Positions 1 through 10,560 are shown, numbered from the stretch's first letter. The stretch: DNA of 64,000 nucleotides from Entomortierella parvispora (GCA_963573315.1 OY752141.1:372001-436000), one strand, 5' to 3'. Numbers and translations: made by a program. Notes: generated by a model not told the origin, from the letters alone.

Positions 1-860
1 CCAATAGCAATGACGACGATGAGGGAGCACCTTACCACCCTTGGGATCCTGAGAACATTGTAATTCTAACTGACGGATACTGTGGATCGAGTTGCGCGCT
101 GATCTCAAATATGTTGCATGCCAAGTTCGGAGTCAAGACTGTAGTCATAGGTGGGAAAGCGTCGTCCAGCTTGACGCCCATGGGCTATTCAACATTCCCG
201 GGGCTGCAGGTCATTGACGATTCTTTGATCTTTAACGAGATGCATGATGTCAGAGCAAGAATGATGTCCTGTCAGGAACTTGACCGACTTGAACAGGGCC
301 GTTCGTCAAGGCAATTGGCGGGTACGAAGAAGAAGCAACAGACAGCCTTTATGGCCAAAAATCAGGAAAGGCAAGAAGAGAGTGACGAGATTAATGACAA
401 GGATATTCGAATGGACGAGCACAAGAAGAACAAGGAAGACTTGGAAGCGCAAAACCTCAAGACTACAGAAGATGATGATGAGGATGACGACGAAGACGAC
501 GAAGATGAGGATGTCGACGACGATTTCGATTCTTTTTACCCGCAGGCTTTCGCCCACTCTTCTCGTTTGCGTCTGACTTGGCGCCAGATCTACAACACTG
601 GACCGGAGCTCGACCTGTTCAAGCTGTCGAGTGATCACTCCATTTATGAACCGACCTGGAAGGATGTGGAGCGATGGAATGAGTTTAGCTTCTTCCCAGC
701 AGATCACCGAATCGATTACACCGATCACAATGTGCACTCCGTCGGAGCGATTTGGGAGGATGCTAGGGATGCAGCCTGGGGCCCGGGCTCTGGAAATGGA
801 AGTGGGTTAGCAAACGAGGGCGTGATGGAGAAGGTTGCGGAGGAGAATTTGGGCTATTGA
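1..860 (+). CDS. S41-type peptidase-like protein, 3' end only
   Basis: Only the C-terminal part is present; the frame is open from base 3 and stops at 858-860. The visible start contains a YCGSSCAL motif after a hydrophobic strand (IVILTDG). In fungal C-terminal-processing-protease-like (S41) proteins this Gly-x-Ser-Cys/Ala element carries the nucleophile serine. The following VKTVVIGG strand and PMGYSTFPG loop also fit the S41 fold. A low-complexity acidic run of Asp/Glu (bases about 469-525) interrupts the C-terminal part, then a WRQIYNTG segment and a short tail follow. Fungal members are usually secreted or intracellular proteins of roughly 700 residues. The N-terminus, with any signal peptide, lies outside the window. 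Family assignment is moderately sure; substrate is unknown. Confidence 0.7.
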   Translation, partial: NSNDDDEGAPYHPWDPENIVILTDGYCGSSCALISNMLHAKFGVKTVVIGGKASSSLTPMGYSTFPGLQVIDDSLIFNEMHDVRARMMSCQELDRLEQGRSSRQLAGTKKKQQTAFMAKNQERQEESDEINDKDIRMDEHKKNKEDLEAQNLKTTEDDDEDDDEDDEDEDVDDDFDSFYPQAFAHSSRLRLTWRQIYNTGPELDLFKLSSDHSIYEPTWKDVERWNEFSFFPADHRIDYTDHNVHSVGAIWEDARDAAWGPGSGNGSGLANEGVMEKVAEENLGY

Positions 861-1630
861 AAGAGAGACTTCAATAAGCTAGTGTTGCAGTAGTCAACTC
901 GGGGACGGGCCACTAGGGCGGGTCCTCGATCGCTGAGTTCAGTTTAAGCGTCTAATAAGAATTTGAATACCCGAGAGTCCAGAAGTGTTGCATAATATAT
1001 TGCTGTAGTTTGGTACAGTAGGCTGACTGAATCCGCCCTGGATTCTTCCCAGGGCGTTGATGAACTTTACTTTATACATTGTTGAGGAAAGCGATACAGT
1101 ACTGTGCTTTTTTGAGTGGCATCATCACTCTCTCTGGGGTGATCTACTTTGAACTACCAACGGCCGTTTGTGCCTGGCCCAAGCCATTTTCGGGCGGACA
1201 ATCCAGCCTAGAGAGAGAGCCCAGGGCGCTGATTGGCCAGGCTCTGAGACAAATGACGCGCCGATTCCTTTGCACGGCTTTTGTGCACAAAGAAAAACGA
1301 AGAAAAAAGATATCGGGGGCAGTCTCACAGGTGACGGAGCGATGGCTGCTTTCTTTTCCAACGTATGGAGGGGGCACCGACCATTACAGACATTACACCA
1401 TTGATATCTCATACGGTGGTCTACATCATGTCTCTTGAAACTACGACCCAAAACCGCAAGGTCGGGGGCACTCAAAGCGACAATTCTTTTTTTCTCTGTG
1501 TGTGCACATATAACTAACACCTGTTGAGCCCTTCCCCGCCGAGTGTTCACACCTTTTTGTTACTTCTGTTTTTGTGTAGTCTCTCTCTCTCCTCTGCACG
1601 CTCGGTCCTCTTCCCTTCATTCCCCACATC
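861..1630. other. Intergenic region upstream of the amino-acid transporter gene
   Basis: No convincing gene is seen. The right end (about 1540-1625) is rich in CT tracts, typical of the promoter and 5' leader of the following plus-strand gene. Short open frames here on both strands lack splice partners or recognisable domains. Confidence 0.6.
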
Positions 1631-4002
1631 ATGAATCCAAATTCACCACCAAGACCAGAGTACCTTCACTCTGAAAGCTCAATCCCTACAACTTCCACTC
1701 TGGTCTCAACGTCAGAAGAGACTGAGGCTGCGGCTGGTGCCTCCCGATCAAAGTCAACCAAACGCCTCTTCGACAACCAAACACTCTCCATCAACACCAC
1801 ACCCATTCCCGATGACGATCTGCTCCACGCCATTGTTGGACAGCATCTGGCCATCACGCCAACCATTTCAGAAGTGCCTTCTTTTCCTTCTCCACCAAGT
1901 GTCTCTTCCGGCAGTGTGTTCAGGAATGAACTTCCATCTCCTGGAGGCGATCTCAGTGTTCCCGGTGGTGCTTTCGGCCTTGGTGTCAACACTGCAGGGT
2001 TGCCCTCTGTAACACCCGACTCCTCCACAATCCACTCTGCTGCCTCTGCTCATCCTTCCGATTCACATCTGCTGCAGTCAGAAATAGCCTCGGCCGGATT
2101 TGACACGCCTTCTCATTTCAACTTGCAAGGTGCTGATACAGCCAACGATGTTTACAAGTGGCACGAGAAGGAGACTCGAGCGAAGTTGAACCGAGCTCAG
2201 ACCTACCACGCGCCGATCAACGTCGACGAGGACGCCGAAATCGCCAACATCAAGGCTCCTGGAGGATTCCGTCGCCATTTCATTCAACAAGATGCGGCGA
2301 CTCGAGGACAGCCTGCACCCCAACTGCCAACAAAATCCTTTATTCATTTCTTGGGAATGTTCAATATGTACGATATGGATCATTTCGCTGGCGAGGATTT
2401 CCACTCGGTCCCAAGACGCTCGATTGTTGTGCCCAAGGACGCGGAGAAGAGACGTCAGTCGTTGGCGATAGCTGATACGAGCCAGAGGAGGGTCTTCAAG
2501 GGCGAGGAGCTTGGTGAGGACGAGGAGGTGATTGAAGAGCCCGAGGAGAAGATTGGGTTCTCAAAAGCGCTTGGCATGCTGTTCAAGTCGTAAGTGAATG
2601 GTTTTTCTAAATAGAATGGAGTGTGTCACAGATGGGACGATCCTTTTGCTAACCACGATACTGTTCATAACAGCTTCATTGCAAGTGGCATTTTGTTTTT
2701 GCCCAACGCGTTCAAGAACGGCGGAATCGTGTTTGCACCCTTGTTCATGACATTGATTGCTGTCCTGTGCCTTCACTCCTTCCTTTTGCTGGTCAAGTGT
2801 CGCGAATTGCACCCGGGCTCGTTTGGTGACATTGGTCAGCGCTTTTACGGTCGCTGGATGCGTTACCTCATTCTGTTTACCATTGCCATCTCTCAGTTTG
2901 GATTCTGCTGGTGAGTTTTTCTCTGCAATGAACATGGAAACAAAGACATATCCCACTAAACGCACTCCATTTCTCTTCTCTACATTTAGCGGTTACTGTA
3001 TTTTCTTTGCACAGCAGTTTGCAATTGTCGTCGATAGTTTGGGAGGGGCCAACTTGAACAAGATTGTCTGGATCGCCATCTTCTTTGCCATCTTGGTCCC
3101 TTTTACCTTCATTCGCAACATCAGCAAGTTGGGAATGAGTGCCGTGATTGCAGACATGTGTATTATTGTTGGTCTCATCTACCTTTACGCGTACGACATC
3201 AAGCAGTTGGTCGTCAACCAAGGTTCTCCCAACACTCTTCAGCTCTTCAACAAGAATGACTTTGGTCTCTTTATCGGCACAGGTAAAAGGATAAAAAACA
3301 TCAGCGTGAACGGCAGATGATACTGGCGGTGACATAGACTGACTCTTTCCTTGATGTTGTTTCTCCTTATGTCTAGCTGTGTTCTCGTATGAGGGTATCG
3401 GAATGGTCATTCCTATCTGTTCCAGCATGAAGGAGCCCAAGCAGTTTCCTCGCGCCCTGACCATTGTTCTTTCGATTGTGTGTGCGTTGCTCGTCAGTTT
3501 CGGTTGTCTCGGCTACGCCGCCTACGGTGAAAATGTCCAAACCATTGTCTTGGATGATTTGCCTAATCAGTCGGGTGGCGAGAAGGCCGGCAAGAACGCA
3601 ATCCAGCTCTTGTACATTATCGCCATCTTCTTGACGACACCTCTGATGTTGTTCCCTTGTATCCGTATCATGGAGCACGTTGTCTTCAGTGTTGTTGGAC
3701 CAGGCGCCGAAGGAAGCAAGACCAAAATGATCAAGGAGAACATTGTCCGTTTGGTCGTTGATTTCGCTGTCGCTGCTGTGGCTTACGCAGGATACTACAA
3801 GCTGGATATCTTCATTTCCTTTATCGGTTCGTTTGCTTGCGCCCCTCTGTTGTTCATCTTTCCCCCCGCTCTGCACTTGAGGGCCTACCCTAATCAGCCA
3901 ACCTGGAGAAAGGTCTCCGACGTTTTGTTGATACTTTTTGGTGTCATAGTCTTTGTGTTCACGCTCTACACGACCATAAAGAGCTTCAAGAACGGAGCTT
4001 AG
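1631..4002 (+). CDS. Vacuolar amino-acid transporter, AAAP family (Avt3-like)
   Basis: Four exons: 1631-2589, 2674-2910, 2990-3282 and 3377-4002, giving about 704 residues. All introns are GT-AG, and the first has a GCTAAC branch site. The first 320 residues are a Ser/Thr-rich cytosolic N-terminus ending in an acidic patch. The transporter core then begins with SGILFLPNAFKNGG, the first-helix motif of the AAAP family, and continues with GYCIFFAQQF and VFSYEGIGMVIP, which is characteristic of the Avt3/Avt4 group and animal PAT transporters. About ten membrane segments follow, ending at FVFTLYTTI. Known relatives export amino acids from the vacuole in symport with protons. The long N-terminus is common in fungal Avt3 and likely regulatory. 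An AATAAA occurs at 4089-4094, close to the converging gene's stop. Confidence 0.9.
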
Positions 4003-4137
4003 TTTCATCCCCACTTCTTTTTACACATGTACAATACCATCATCGTTTTCATTTGTCTCATTCCTCCACTCAAAACTATGACCATTCTAATAAAGAGTTG
4101 TATTTAATATGAATTTTCAAAAAATTATATACCTTCA

Positions 4138-5772
4138 CTAGTTTCTATAAACGACAATGTTCATTCCATCGAACGGCAGGAACGATTTGCGCGTTATCTC
4201 CTGGGTATCAGTTGCATCTGTCTTTTCGACCAGATATTGAATAAACTCCAACGTTGTATTGACCCTTCCACCGTCCTTTGTTCGCCTATCCGGATTCTCG
4301 TGCGCAAATACACAGCAAGGTACGATCGCAAATGGTTTTGAATGCTTCAAGGCCATGTCGACAATGGGCTCGGTGGCTTGATCAGGATGCATGCCGATTA
4401 AGACGGAAGCGTTTTCAATCACGCCAGGGTACCCTGCCACGAACCGGTCATCCAGCAGAGTGTGTAGTCTGGGTACAACGAACGCCTCAAGCTGTTCGCG
4501 CTTTTTCCGCCTACGTTCCCGCTTCTCATCCATGGCATCCTTTCGCTCCTCTAGGGTCACACTCGCCTGTATAGACGACCCATTGTCAACATGCGATTCA
4601 TGTTCGTTATCCTCCTCGTCTTTGTCATCATCGCCGTATCCACTGCCGTCAATGTGCCCGTCCATTTCTTTCTGAATTGCATCAAAGAGGACTCTCCGCC
4701 TGTACAGCTTATCCTTCCTCATCTGGGGCTCTACAACTGTCGAACGAATTCCGTACATGTGCGTCAAGAACAAAGAAATCTGTCCCTTGCCTCCAGCCAC
4801 ATCCAAGACGCCATATCCGGAATTCAGAAACTCTACGCCAAAAGTCTCAACGAGCCATCGAGCAAAGATGAAAGCACGTTTGGAGTGTGATTCTTTGGCA
4901 GAGATGGAGTGAGGGTCGATTTCGCTGCTTTCATGGCCATGGTAACTGTTGTGACCGAGGGTGAGGTTGCTGCTGCAAGGCGATAGTATGGATTGGGCCC
5001 TTTCCTTCCGGGCTTGCACGCGCTCCTGAACCCAAATCTTTCGTATCCGAGCGAGTTCGTCGCCCTGTGGATGTAACGATTTGCATGCTGCACCAAGAAG
5101 ACATTTCTTAGAGTTGATCCAAAACTTGCAATAGTTCTTCCAAGCATTTCTTGGCTGTCCTGGGTTCTCCTGGAATTTTACATCATCCGCTGCACTGTTC
5201 GCCATCGACTCTTGTTCCTGATCCAGCAAAGACGTTGCACTATCCATTCCGTCTTTGGACGTAGCGGAGCCCGGTCCCTTATTAGCAGTGCCAGGCTTAG
5301 ATGAAGTTTTTAGTCCCAAGGCTGGCTCAACTGGGAAGGCGTCATCTGGAGGCCATGCTTTCAAGATTTTGAACTCCACGGCTTGAAAGACTTGATGGTC
5401 CCTCTTTGCGATCTCATCCTCGGACGCATCAAACACTTCGAGTTCAACGATATCTCCTCGTCTAATCCGTTTCCATCGTGCAATCAAGTCCTGGTCCGTG
5501 AGTTGGAGTAAATGGGGCAGTTGGTCCGGCTGACGGCGATCGTCCGATCGGAAGAGAATAGTGCATTTTTGCGAACTGGAGATCCGGAGATCGATAAAGA
5601 AGAGTTTCTTGTAGCATTTTCGAGCCTGTACGATCTGGCCTTTCAAGACAAGGAGGCCTTTGTGAATAAGTTGACTGGCATCCTGAACATGTTGGCTATG
5701 TGACTGATCGCGACCCTGATCCTTGATCGGGAGCTGCTCTTGAATGGAGGGTGCCATGATGTTGAAGCCCAT
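4138..5772 (-). CDS. OB-fold / CCCH zinc finger / class I methyltransferase protein
   Basis: Intronless, 544 residues from the ATG at 5772 (or 539 from 5757). The open frame extends upstream to 6000 but only through a TG-repeat leader, so the start was placed at MGFNIM. Residues about 40-140 resemble an OB-fold nucleic-acid-binding domain: alternating strands, then LLQLTDQDLI and RRGDIVELEV. A canonical C-x8-C-x5-C-x3-H zinc finger occupies residues 215-234, followed by a basic helix. From residue 299 a Rossmann methyltransferase begins, with SAM motif GVLDVAGGKGQ (321-331) and acidic VVEP after strand 2. The C-terminal part holds LIGMHPDQATEPIVDMAL and PFAIVPCCVF, as seen in RNA methyltransferase-like proteins. 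An RNA substrate is inferred from OB plus CCCH. It shares a promoter with the divergent gene at 6044. Confidence 0.7.
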   Translation of the reverse strand: MGFNIMAPSIQEQLPIKDQGRDQSHSQHVQDASQLIHKGLLVLKGQIVQARKCYKKLFFIDLRISSSQKCTILFRSDDRRQPDQLPHLLQLTDQDLIARWKRIRRGDIVELEVFDASEDEIAKRDHQVFQAVEFKILKAWPPDDAFPVEPALGLKTSSKPGTANKGPGSATSKDGMDSATSLLDQEQESMANSAADDVKFQENPGQPRNAWKNYCKFWINSKKCLLGAACKSLHPQGDELARIRKIWVQERVQARKERAQSILSPCSSNLTLGHNSYHGHESSEIDPHSISAKESHSKRAFIFARWLVETFGVEFLNSGYGVLDVAGGKGQISLFLTHMYGIRSTVVEPQMRKDKLYRRRVLFDAIQKEMDGHIDGSGYGDDDKDEEDNEHESHVDNGSSIQASVTLEERKDAMDEKRERRRKKREQLEAFVVPRLHTLLDDRFVAGYPGVIENASVLIGMHPDQATEPIVDMALKHSKPFAIVPCCVFAHENPDRRTKDGGRVNTTLEFIQYLVEKTDATDTQEITRKSFLPFDGMNIVVYRN

Positions 5773-5926
5773 CGGTGAACTCCCTTCGTCAAAAAGGCAT
5801 CGCACACGTGACGACTTGCAGATTTTTTTTTTTTTTTTCGACTGGGTCAACCGCACGGTCCGCCTTTGGCGCTCCTTCCCTTCCACACCACATCGTCTCT
5901 CTTTCTTCCTCTTGACCCCTCTCTTG

Positions 5927-5960
<34 letters not shown>

Positions 5961-6043
5961 CTCTTTCCTCACGAGCACACAGACTACAATCCCCCTGCAC
6001 CTCTCGCGCGCTTCATAACAGCTCCCCTCCCAAATCAAATACA
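5773..6043. promoter_or_regulatory. Bidirectional promoter region
   Basis: 271 bp separate the divergent starts at 5772 (minus) and 6044 (plus). The segment holds a T tract near 5822-5838, pyrimidine-rich stretches and a CA microsatellite just before the plus-strand start. Transcripts of both genes must begin here. Confidence 0.6.
5928..5959. repeat. (CA)16 microsatellite
   Basis: Sixteen uninterrupted CA units lie in the 5' leader or promoter of the plus-strand gene starting at 6044. Read on the minus strand it creates a spurious poly(Cys-Val) extension in front of the methyltransferase gene. Confidence 0.95.
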
Positions 6044-7762
6044 ATGTCAGATATCCCCTTGGGGCACAGTGGTATCCCCACGACGACCGGGCAGCCCGCG
6101 GTCGCTCCAGAAAACTTGCTCACACGTGGCTATGCCAAGCGATCCCTTGCAGCTCTGGAGACTGAATTCGTTGAGAGCAACGATATCAACGCTATGGCAC
6201 CCAGCAGTGCCGTCCTTCAATCCGACTATTTAATCATGGATGATGCTCATTACTTGGACGATAAAGTCGACATGTCGGACAGTATGGCTCCTTCGTCTAC
6301 CTCTTCTATCACAGCAGGACCAGCAGCAAAGAGGCCCCGTTACACGGCCGCCGACCATGGATCTGCGGCCGTCTCTGAGGCCGATTTTGCGCAACTCAAG
6401 CCTGTGATCCAGCCCCGGGCTGGAAGCAAATCGCCTTCCTCTGGTGGTGATCACGCGACGATCACGGTGGCAAAGTCAACGACAACGACTAGACCACGAG
6501 CCTCGTCCTTAAGCTGGGCGCGCTCAGTGTCGGACCTTGTGCCTCCTTCCACTCAGCTAGCCCCTATCTGTCTCGACGAAGAAGGTGCCGCCAAGGTCTT
6601 GGGTAAACCCATGGATTCGTCCTCTGCAAAGTTCTCGTCCCTTGGTGGGGAGTCACAACCATCCAGGATGGATATTGATTCGGAAGGTAAGAGACTACAT
6701 TCGGATGACTGGTTATGACCGTGAAACTCTTCTGACCTCCAAAACGCGGTGTTGACACCTGTGGAAGAAACCCATGGACACTGAAGAAACCGAGGGACCA
6801 GGTGTCCCCACAATGTCTTGTAGCTTGATATGTGGATGATGTCACTCTAATGAGATCATCTCGACTTTTTACCTCTAGCGGACCGTTCCTCAGACGGCCA
6901 GCATCGAAATACTACCGGCAGCAGTAGCCCCGGCGCTTCGTCGTCGTCGTCGTCTTCCCTTTTCGTTCCCTCTCATCAGTCACACGGTGGACAGCCAATG
7001 GAGCATCGTCGAAGCATCTCTGGAGCAAGCTCCTCTTCTACACATCAAGGGGCAAGTTCCACTTTTGGTCATGGCCGGAAGGGCACTCAACCCCGCCCAG
7101 TCCTAATCAAGATTATTGACGAAAAGGAATCAGAAAGCATCCGGGAACGAGCCAAACGGGACTCGATCACTCAAGGATTAAATGATACCGAGTTGGATGA
7201 TCTCAAGCAAGCAGAGAAGGATGAAGATGAGGAGCTTGTCTCTGGAAAAATGCACGACCAAGAAAGCGACGGTGACGTGGCTTTACCAAAGGAAGACCCA
7301 ATGCTTCATGATTGGGATCGGGAGGAGTTGGATGACGAGACAGATACGTCAGCGGCAACTTCAAATGCCTCTTCCCCAGCACCCATGTCCCAACGGAGAC
7401 GATCGATTGAGAGCGATATTCGACGGGCAAGTGGCCACGCCTCCAACTCACAGCCTTCGTCTCTTCGCACATCACATTCGAGGGAAAGTAGAAGGAAAAG
7501 GAAGGACAACGATGACAATGACGACGACGATGATGACAGAGATTCATTGTTGGATCCAGAAAGGGAAGTGGCTGTGATGAGTGAAGATCAAGAAGCAGAG
7601 TTACACAACATGCACCTGCGGCTCGAGAATCAACGCGAGTTCCAGGATGCCGCTGGTTTGGATCTTGGAGAGGAAGATGCCCAAGCCGTAAACGAGGATG
7701 GGCAATACGGTGGAATTTTGGAAGATGATGACGAAGGCGAGGACTACTGGGAGAATCGCTAA
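6044..7762 (+). CDS. Low-complexity acidic protein of unknown function
   Basis: Two exons, 6044-6686 and 6879-7762, give 508 residues. I do not recognise the family. The N-terminal half is Ser/Ala/Thr-rich with a short KRPRYTAADHG patch that could act as a nuclear signal. The middle holds a lysine/arginine cluster (SRRKRKDND) followed by an Asp run. The C-terminus is strongly acidic and ends EDDDEGEDYWENR, with a predicted helix (EAELHNMHLRLENQ) before it. Composition suggests a nuclear, mostly disordered protein, but this is inference from residue content only. The intron is GT-AG with phase 1. It is divergent from the methyltransferase-like gene and convergent with the bZIP gene. Confidence 0.65.
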
Positions 7763-7901
7763 GACAATAAAGCACAATGTAACATCGACTTTGCAAATTG
7801 CTTCATTTCGATAAAAACACAGAGGCACAGAGGATGAAAAAAAACAGCATGTTGCTATGAGGGTATGTGGCACACTAGCTATTTGCTTTCTCTCTGGATC
7901 C

Positions 7902-9230
7902 CTACGACTGTTCAGAGACGACAGCATCGGCTTCTTGTCCCACATCTTGATGCGTTTCATCTCCCTGTAGCTCACTCGATGCATCATCAAGCTTTGCTGA
8001 AGAGTGCTCTTGCAGTGAGTCGTGCACATGAGGGGATGTTCCTGCCATCACGCCCAGCGTCAGTTTGGCGTTCAATTCCTCCACCTCCTTGATCAGGCGA
8101 ACATTCTCGTCGATGCGCATGGCTCCCAGGGTCAACTTTGCGTTCAGCTCTTCCACCTCCTTGTACAATCTCGAATTGTCTTCCTGAAGTCTTGCACAGG
8201 TATCTTGCAACTCGTTCACGTAGGCCTTCTTCTTCTTTCGACACTCCTTGGCCGCGACCCTGTTCCTCAGCAGACGGCGCTGGCGTCTTTCTTCATTCGT
8301 CATATTGCGGCTGCTTCTCTTTCCAGGTCCATCGTCGTCCTCATGTTCCGAGGACGAATCCCCACCTGTTCCATTCTCTGCAGAAGTGGCAGGTACCGTG
8401 GCAAGGATACTATGGACAGCTTCTTGTTGATCTTCATGTTGCTGTTCATGTTGTTGCTGGAGCTGGAGGTTGCTGTGGAGGCTGCTGGCAACAAGGGGTG
8501 CCTGAGCAAGGACATTGGCGAGCGCACTAGATGTTAATTGCTCTAGCGTGGCTTGATTGCTGGGGTTGGTGGAATATGAGGCTAATTGTGTGGGATCAAT
8601 CTTGGCCAGTTGACGCATCCTTTCAATATCCGCCATGATGTTGGAATGCGACGAGGCCGAGAGATGGGGCGTCGTGGCAGCTGGACTGACTTGAATCGTG
8701 GCGCCTGTTGAAGTTCGGGTCTCGACCTTTCCTGATGTCGTCGAGGTGGTCGTTGCGGCAGCTCCCACGAGAGGTGAACTCATCGCCGTATCACTGGGCA
8801 CATGGGTCTCCAGTGATGAAGAGTGATTGGGACTATTATGGCCACTGCCATGGTGGCTGGTGTGCGCACTTCCGTTGTTACTGCTGCTGTTGAGGGTCTT
8901 AGAGGCAAGAGCATTGGCGTTATTGTTGACTTCTTCCTGCAGCTTTCTCAACTTGACAGAATCTTCAATATCCTCGGCATCATCTTCGGCCGGACGTTTG
9001 TTGGAGAGTCGAGTACTGTCCGAAACAATGGTTTCGATTGCTGCTGTATCCAAGGGTTCGATCGCATCCAAATTGTCGATATGAATTGGGCCTAAGTGTT
9101 CTCGAGCAAAGGCGGCAGTACTGTCGCCTGCTGCAACTGCGGCCACAATGGCAGCGTTAACTGCATTCACTGCCTCGGACATTGTCGTCGTAGGCAACGT
9201 TGAATCATCTTCATAAGGCGAGTGGGTCAT
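7902..9230 (-). CDS. bZIP transcription factor, ATF/CREB type, with duplicated zipper segment
   Basis: Intronless, 442 residues from the ATG at 9230; a second Met 16 codons in is possible. The N-terminal two thirds are disordered, rich in Ala/Ser/Thr, with His-Gln runs (QLQQQHEQQHEDQQE). The basic region NRVAAKECRKKKKAYV has the N-x7-R signature of the ATF/CREB/Atf1 class. Four leucines at seven-residue spacing follow (NEL, ARL, SRL, EEL). The segment KEVEELNAKLTLG then recurs 24 residues later, so the zipper is extended by an internal duplication. Such factors bind CRE-like DNA sites as dimers; fungal members respond to stress or nutrients. No MAPK docking motif was identified by eye. Confidence 0.92.
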   Translation of the reverse strand: MTHSPYEDDSTLPTTTMSEAVNAVNAAIVAAVAAGDSTAAFAREHLGPIHIDNLDAIEPLDTAAIETIVSDSTRLSNKRPAEDDAEDIEDSVKLRKLQEEVNNNANALASKTLNSSSNNGSAHTSHHGSGHNSPNHSSSLETHVPSDTAMSSPLVGAAATTTSTTSGKVETRTSTGATIQVSPAATTPHLSASSHSNIMADIERMRQLAKIDPTQLASYSTNPSNQATLEQLTSSALANVLAQAPLVASSLHSNLQLQQQHEQQHEDQQEAVHSILATVPATSAENGTGGDSSSEHEDDDGPGKRSSRNMTNEERRQRRLLRNRVAAKECRKKKKAYVNELQDTCARLQEDNSRLYKEVEELNAKLTLGAMRIDENVRLIKEVEELNAKLTLGVMAGTSPHVHDSLQEHSSAKLDDASSELQGDETHQDVGQEADAVVSEQS

Positions 9231-9555
9231 GGTTGTATATACGGGTTTCTTCTGGAGGTTGGTGTACAGAAGAGGGCAACAAAGATAAAAGTGTTGGTTA
9301 GCATGCTAAACAATGTCAAAAGTAGGGGCAGAGGAAGGTGGAGGATAGGTCTGCGTTGAACATCAAGGCGAAGTTTATTAATCTGCGCGATGAAAATAAA
9401 GGCAAAGATTGAAGATGGTGTCGTCGACATTTCACTCTTACCTTGGTCTGATGCGTGTCGTCACCGGTTTGTGAGGGGATGTGTGAAAGAGGATGTCTAC
9501 GTCGAAGAAGATCTTCCAGCAAAAAAAAAGCAAAAAAAAAAGTGACGTCATTAGA
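9231..9555. other. Upstream region of the bZIP gene
   Basis: Leader and promoter of the minus-strand bZIP gene, and downstream flank of the next minus-strand gene. On the bZIP sense strand it is pyrimidine-rich, with T-rich tracts at 9520-9541 (A-rich on the plus strand). No gene is seen. Confidence 0.5.
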
Positions 9556-10210
9556 CTAATCACGTGCCTTTTCACTGATTGGTGGCGCAACGATTGAATC
9601 AGAGATTCGTGCAGCAGGTTGCACAAAAAGAGGAGCCAACTCCTCCTCGATGCACGCAACTCTTGAGCAACAAGTCGCAAGATTCGCTCTCACTTGTCTT
9701 GTGAGCTGTTCCCACGAGCGTGTGTCTATCACGCTCTTTGCCCTGTCCAAGGACGGAAATCTAGCCGTGAGCCAGTCGACGACGGCCACGCCAATTGTGT
9801 TCATGTGTACAATTGAGTTAAGTATCGCGCCTTGGTCTATTGATTCCAAGCAAACAAACAAACCACAGACACCGAACGGCAGTTTGTATCCGAGAAAATG
9901 GTCAGGGTCCAGATTGAACAGTTTTCGCGTGTATCAGCCTTCTCTACATTGGCTCTTTGATAATGATAATGATGTACTTGTCTGGTCCATGCCTGTGAAT
10001 GACCTCCGTAATATGTCTGTGGTTCGTTTGCCGGCGAGATCAGCGATGAATAGGAATCTGCCTCAGGACAAAGCAAGAGAAGATCAATCGATCCTGCAAG
10101 CTCCACACGCGTTACTGGTGATAGAAGGCCAGGATAGCCAAAACCGAGATAGAAAGCCGATAGACTAGCCGGTGGAGGTTCATGACGAAATACGAGATGG
10201 GGCTGCCCAT
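9556..10210 (-). CDS. Small predicted membrane protein, unknown
   Basis: A three-exon model, 10210-10116, 10057-9978 and 9836-9556, gives about 151 residues in one frame. Its introns are GT-AG (58 and 141 nt); the second has a CTGAC branch site and a T-rich tract. Exon 1 encodes a hydrophobic stretch (YRLSISVLAILAFY) continued by FLFIADLAG in exon 2, likely one or two membrane helices. Exon 3 encodes an amphipathic region with VAVVDWLTARFPSLD. I recognise no family. Coding-like sequence in the same frame continues about 200 bp upstream of the chosen ATG without another ATG, so a further 5' exon may exist. A competing open frame (9837-10433) reads through both introns but has less natural composition. 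Confidence 0.45.
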
Positions 10211-10560
10211 CTTGATCAGACAACAGATATCCGCCTTCTGCAGGGCGTGAGTGTCTCCTTTGGGCACAAACTCTAGCGCCCGCGGGATCAAGGGAACAAT
10301 TACGGCACTTGCTGGTGGACGAACAGTGCCAGGAGAGAGACGGACAAGGGGATGGGCAACATGCGAGGAGGCAAGAGGGTGTGCGCTTGGTAGGGGGGCT
10401 GGAACTCTGTGTGCTCTTAATTGTTTCGCTCACTTTTCACTCTCTTTATCCTCGTCCTGCCCTTGCCCCCTTTCGTCTCTCTTTTTTTTCTGCTTCTTCT
10501 TTCTCTCAAACCTCATCCCTCTCTTTTGCACACCGCCCATCCACGAACCTTCTTCACAAG

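Noticed and set aside
1079-1550. ORFs of 119 and 141 codons before the amino-acid transporter gene
   Set aside because: No domain or splice partners; the region behaves as a promoter and leader.
5773-6000. Upstream extension of the methyltransferase reading frame
   Set aside because: It encodes a Cys-Val run from the CA/TG microsatellite and basic low-complexity residues, typical of an untranslated leader. The domain-bearing protein starts at MGFNIM.
9650-10433. Longer ORFs on both strands (9650-10168 plus, 9837-10433 minus)
   Set aside because: They run through well-formed splice signals of the three-exon minus-strand model and show less natural composition. The choice remains uncertain.
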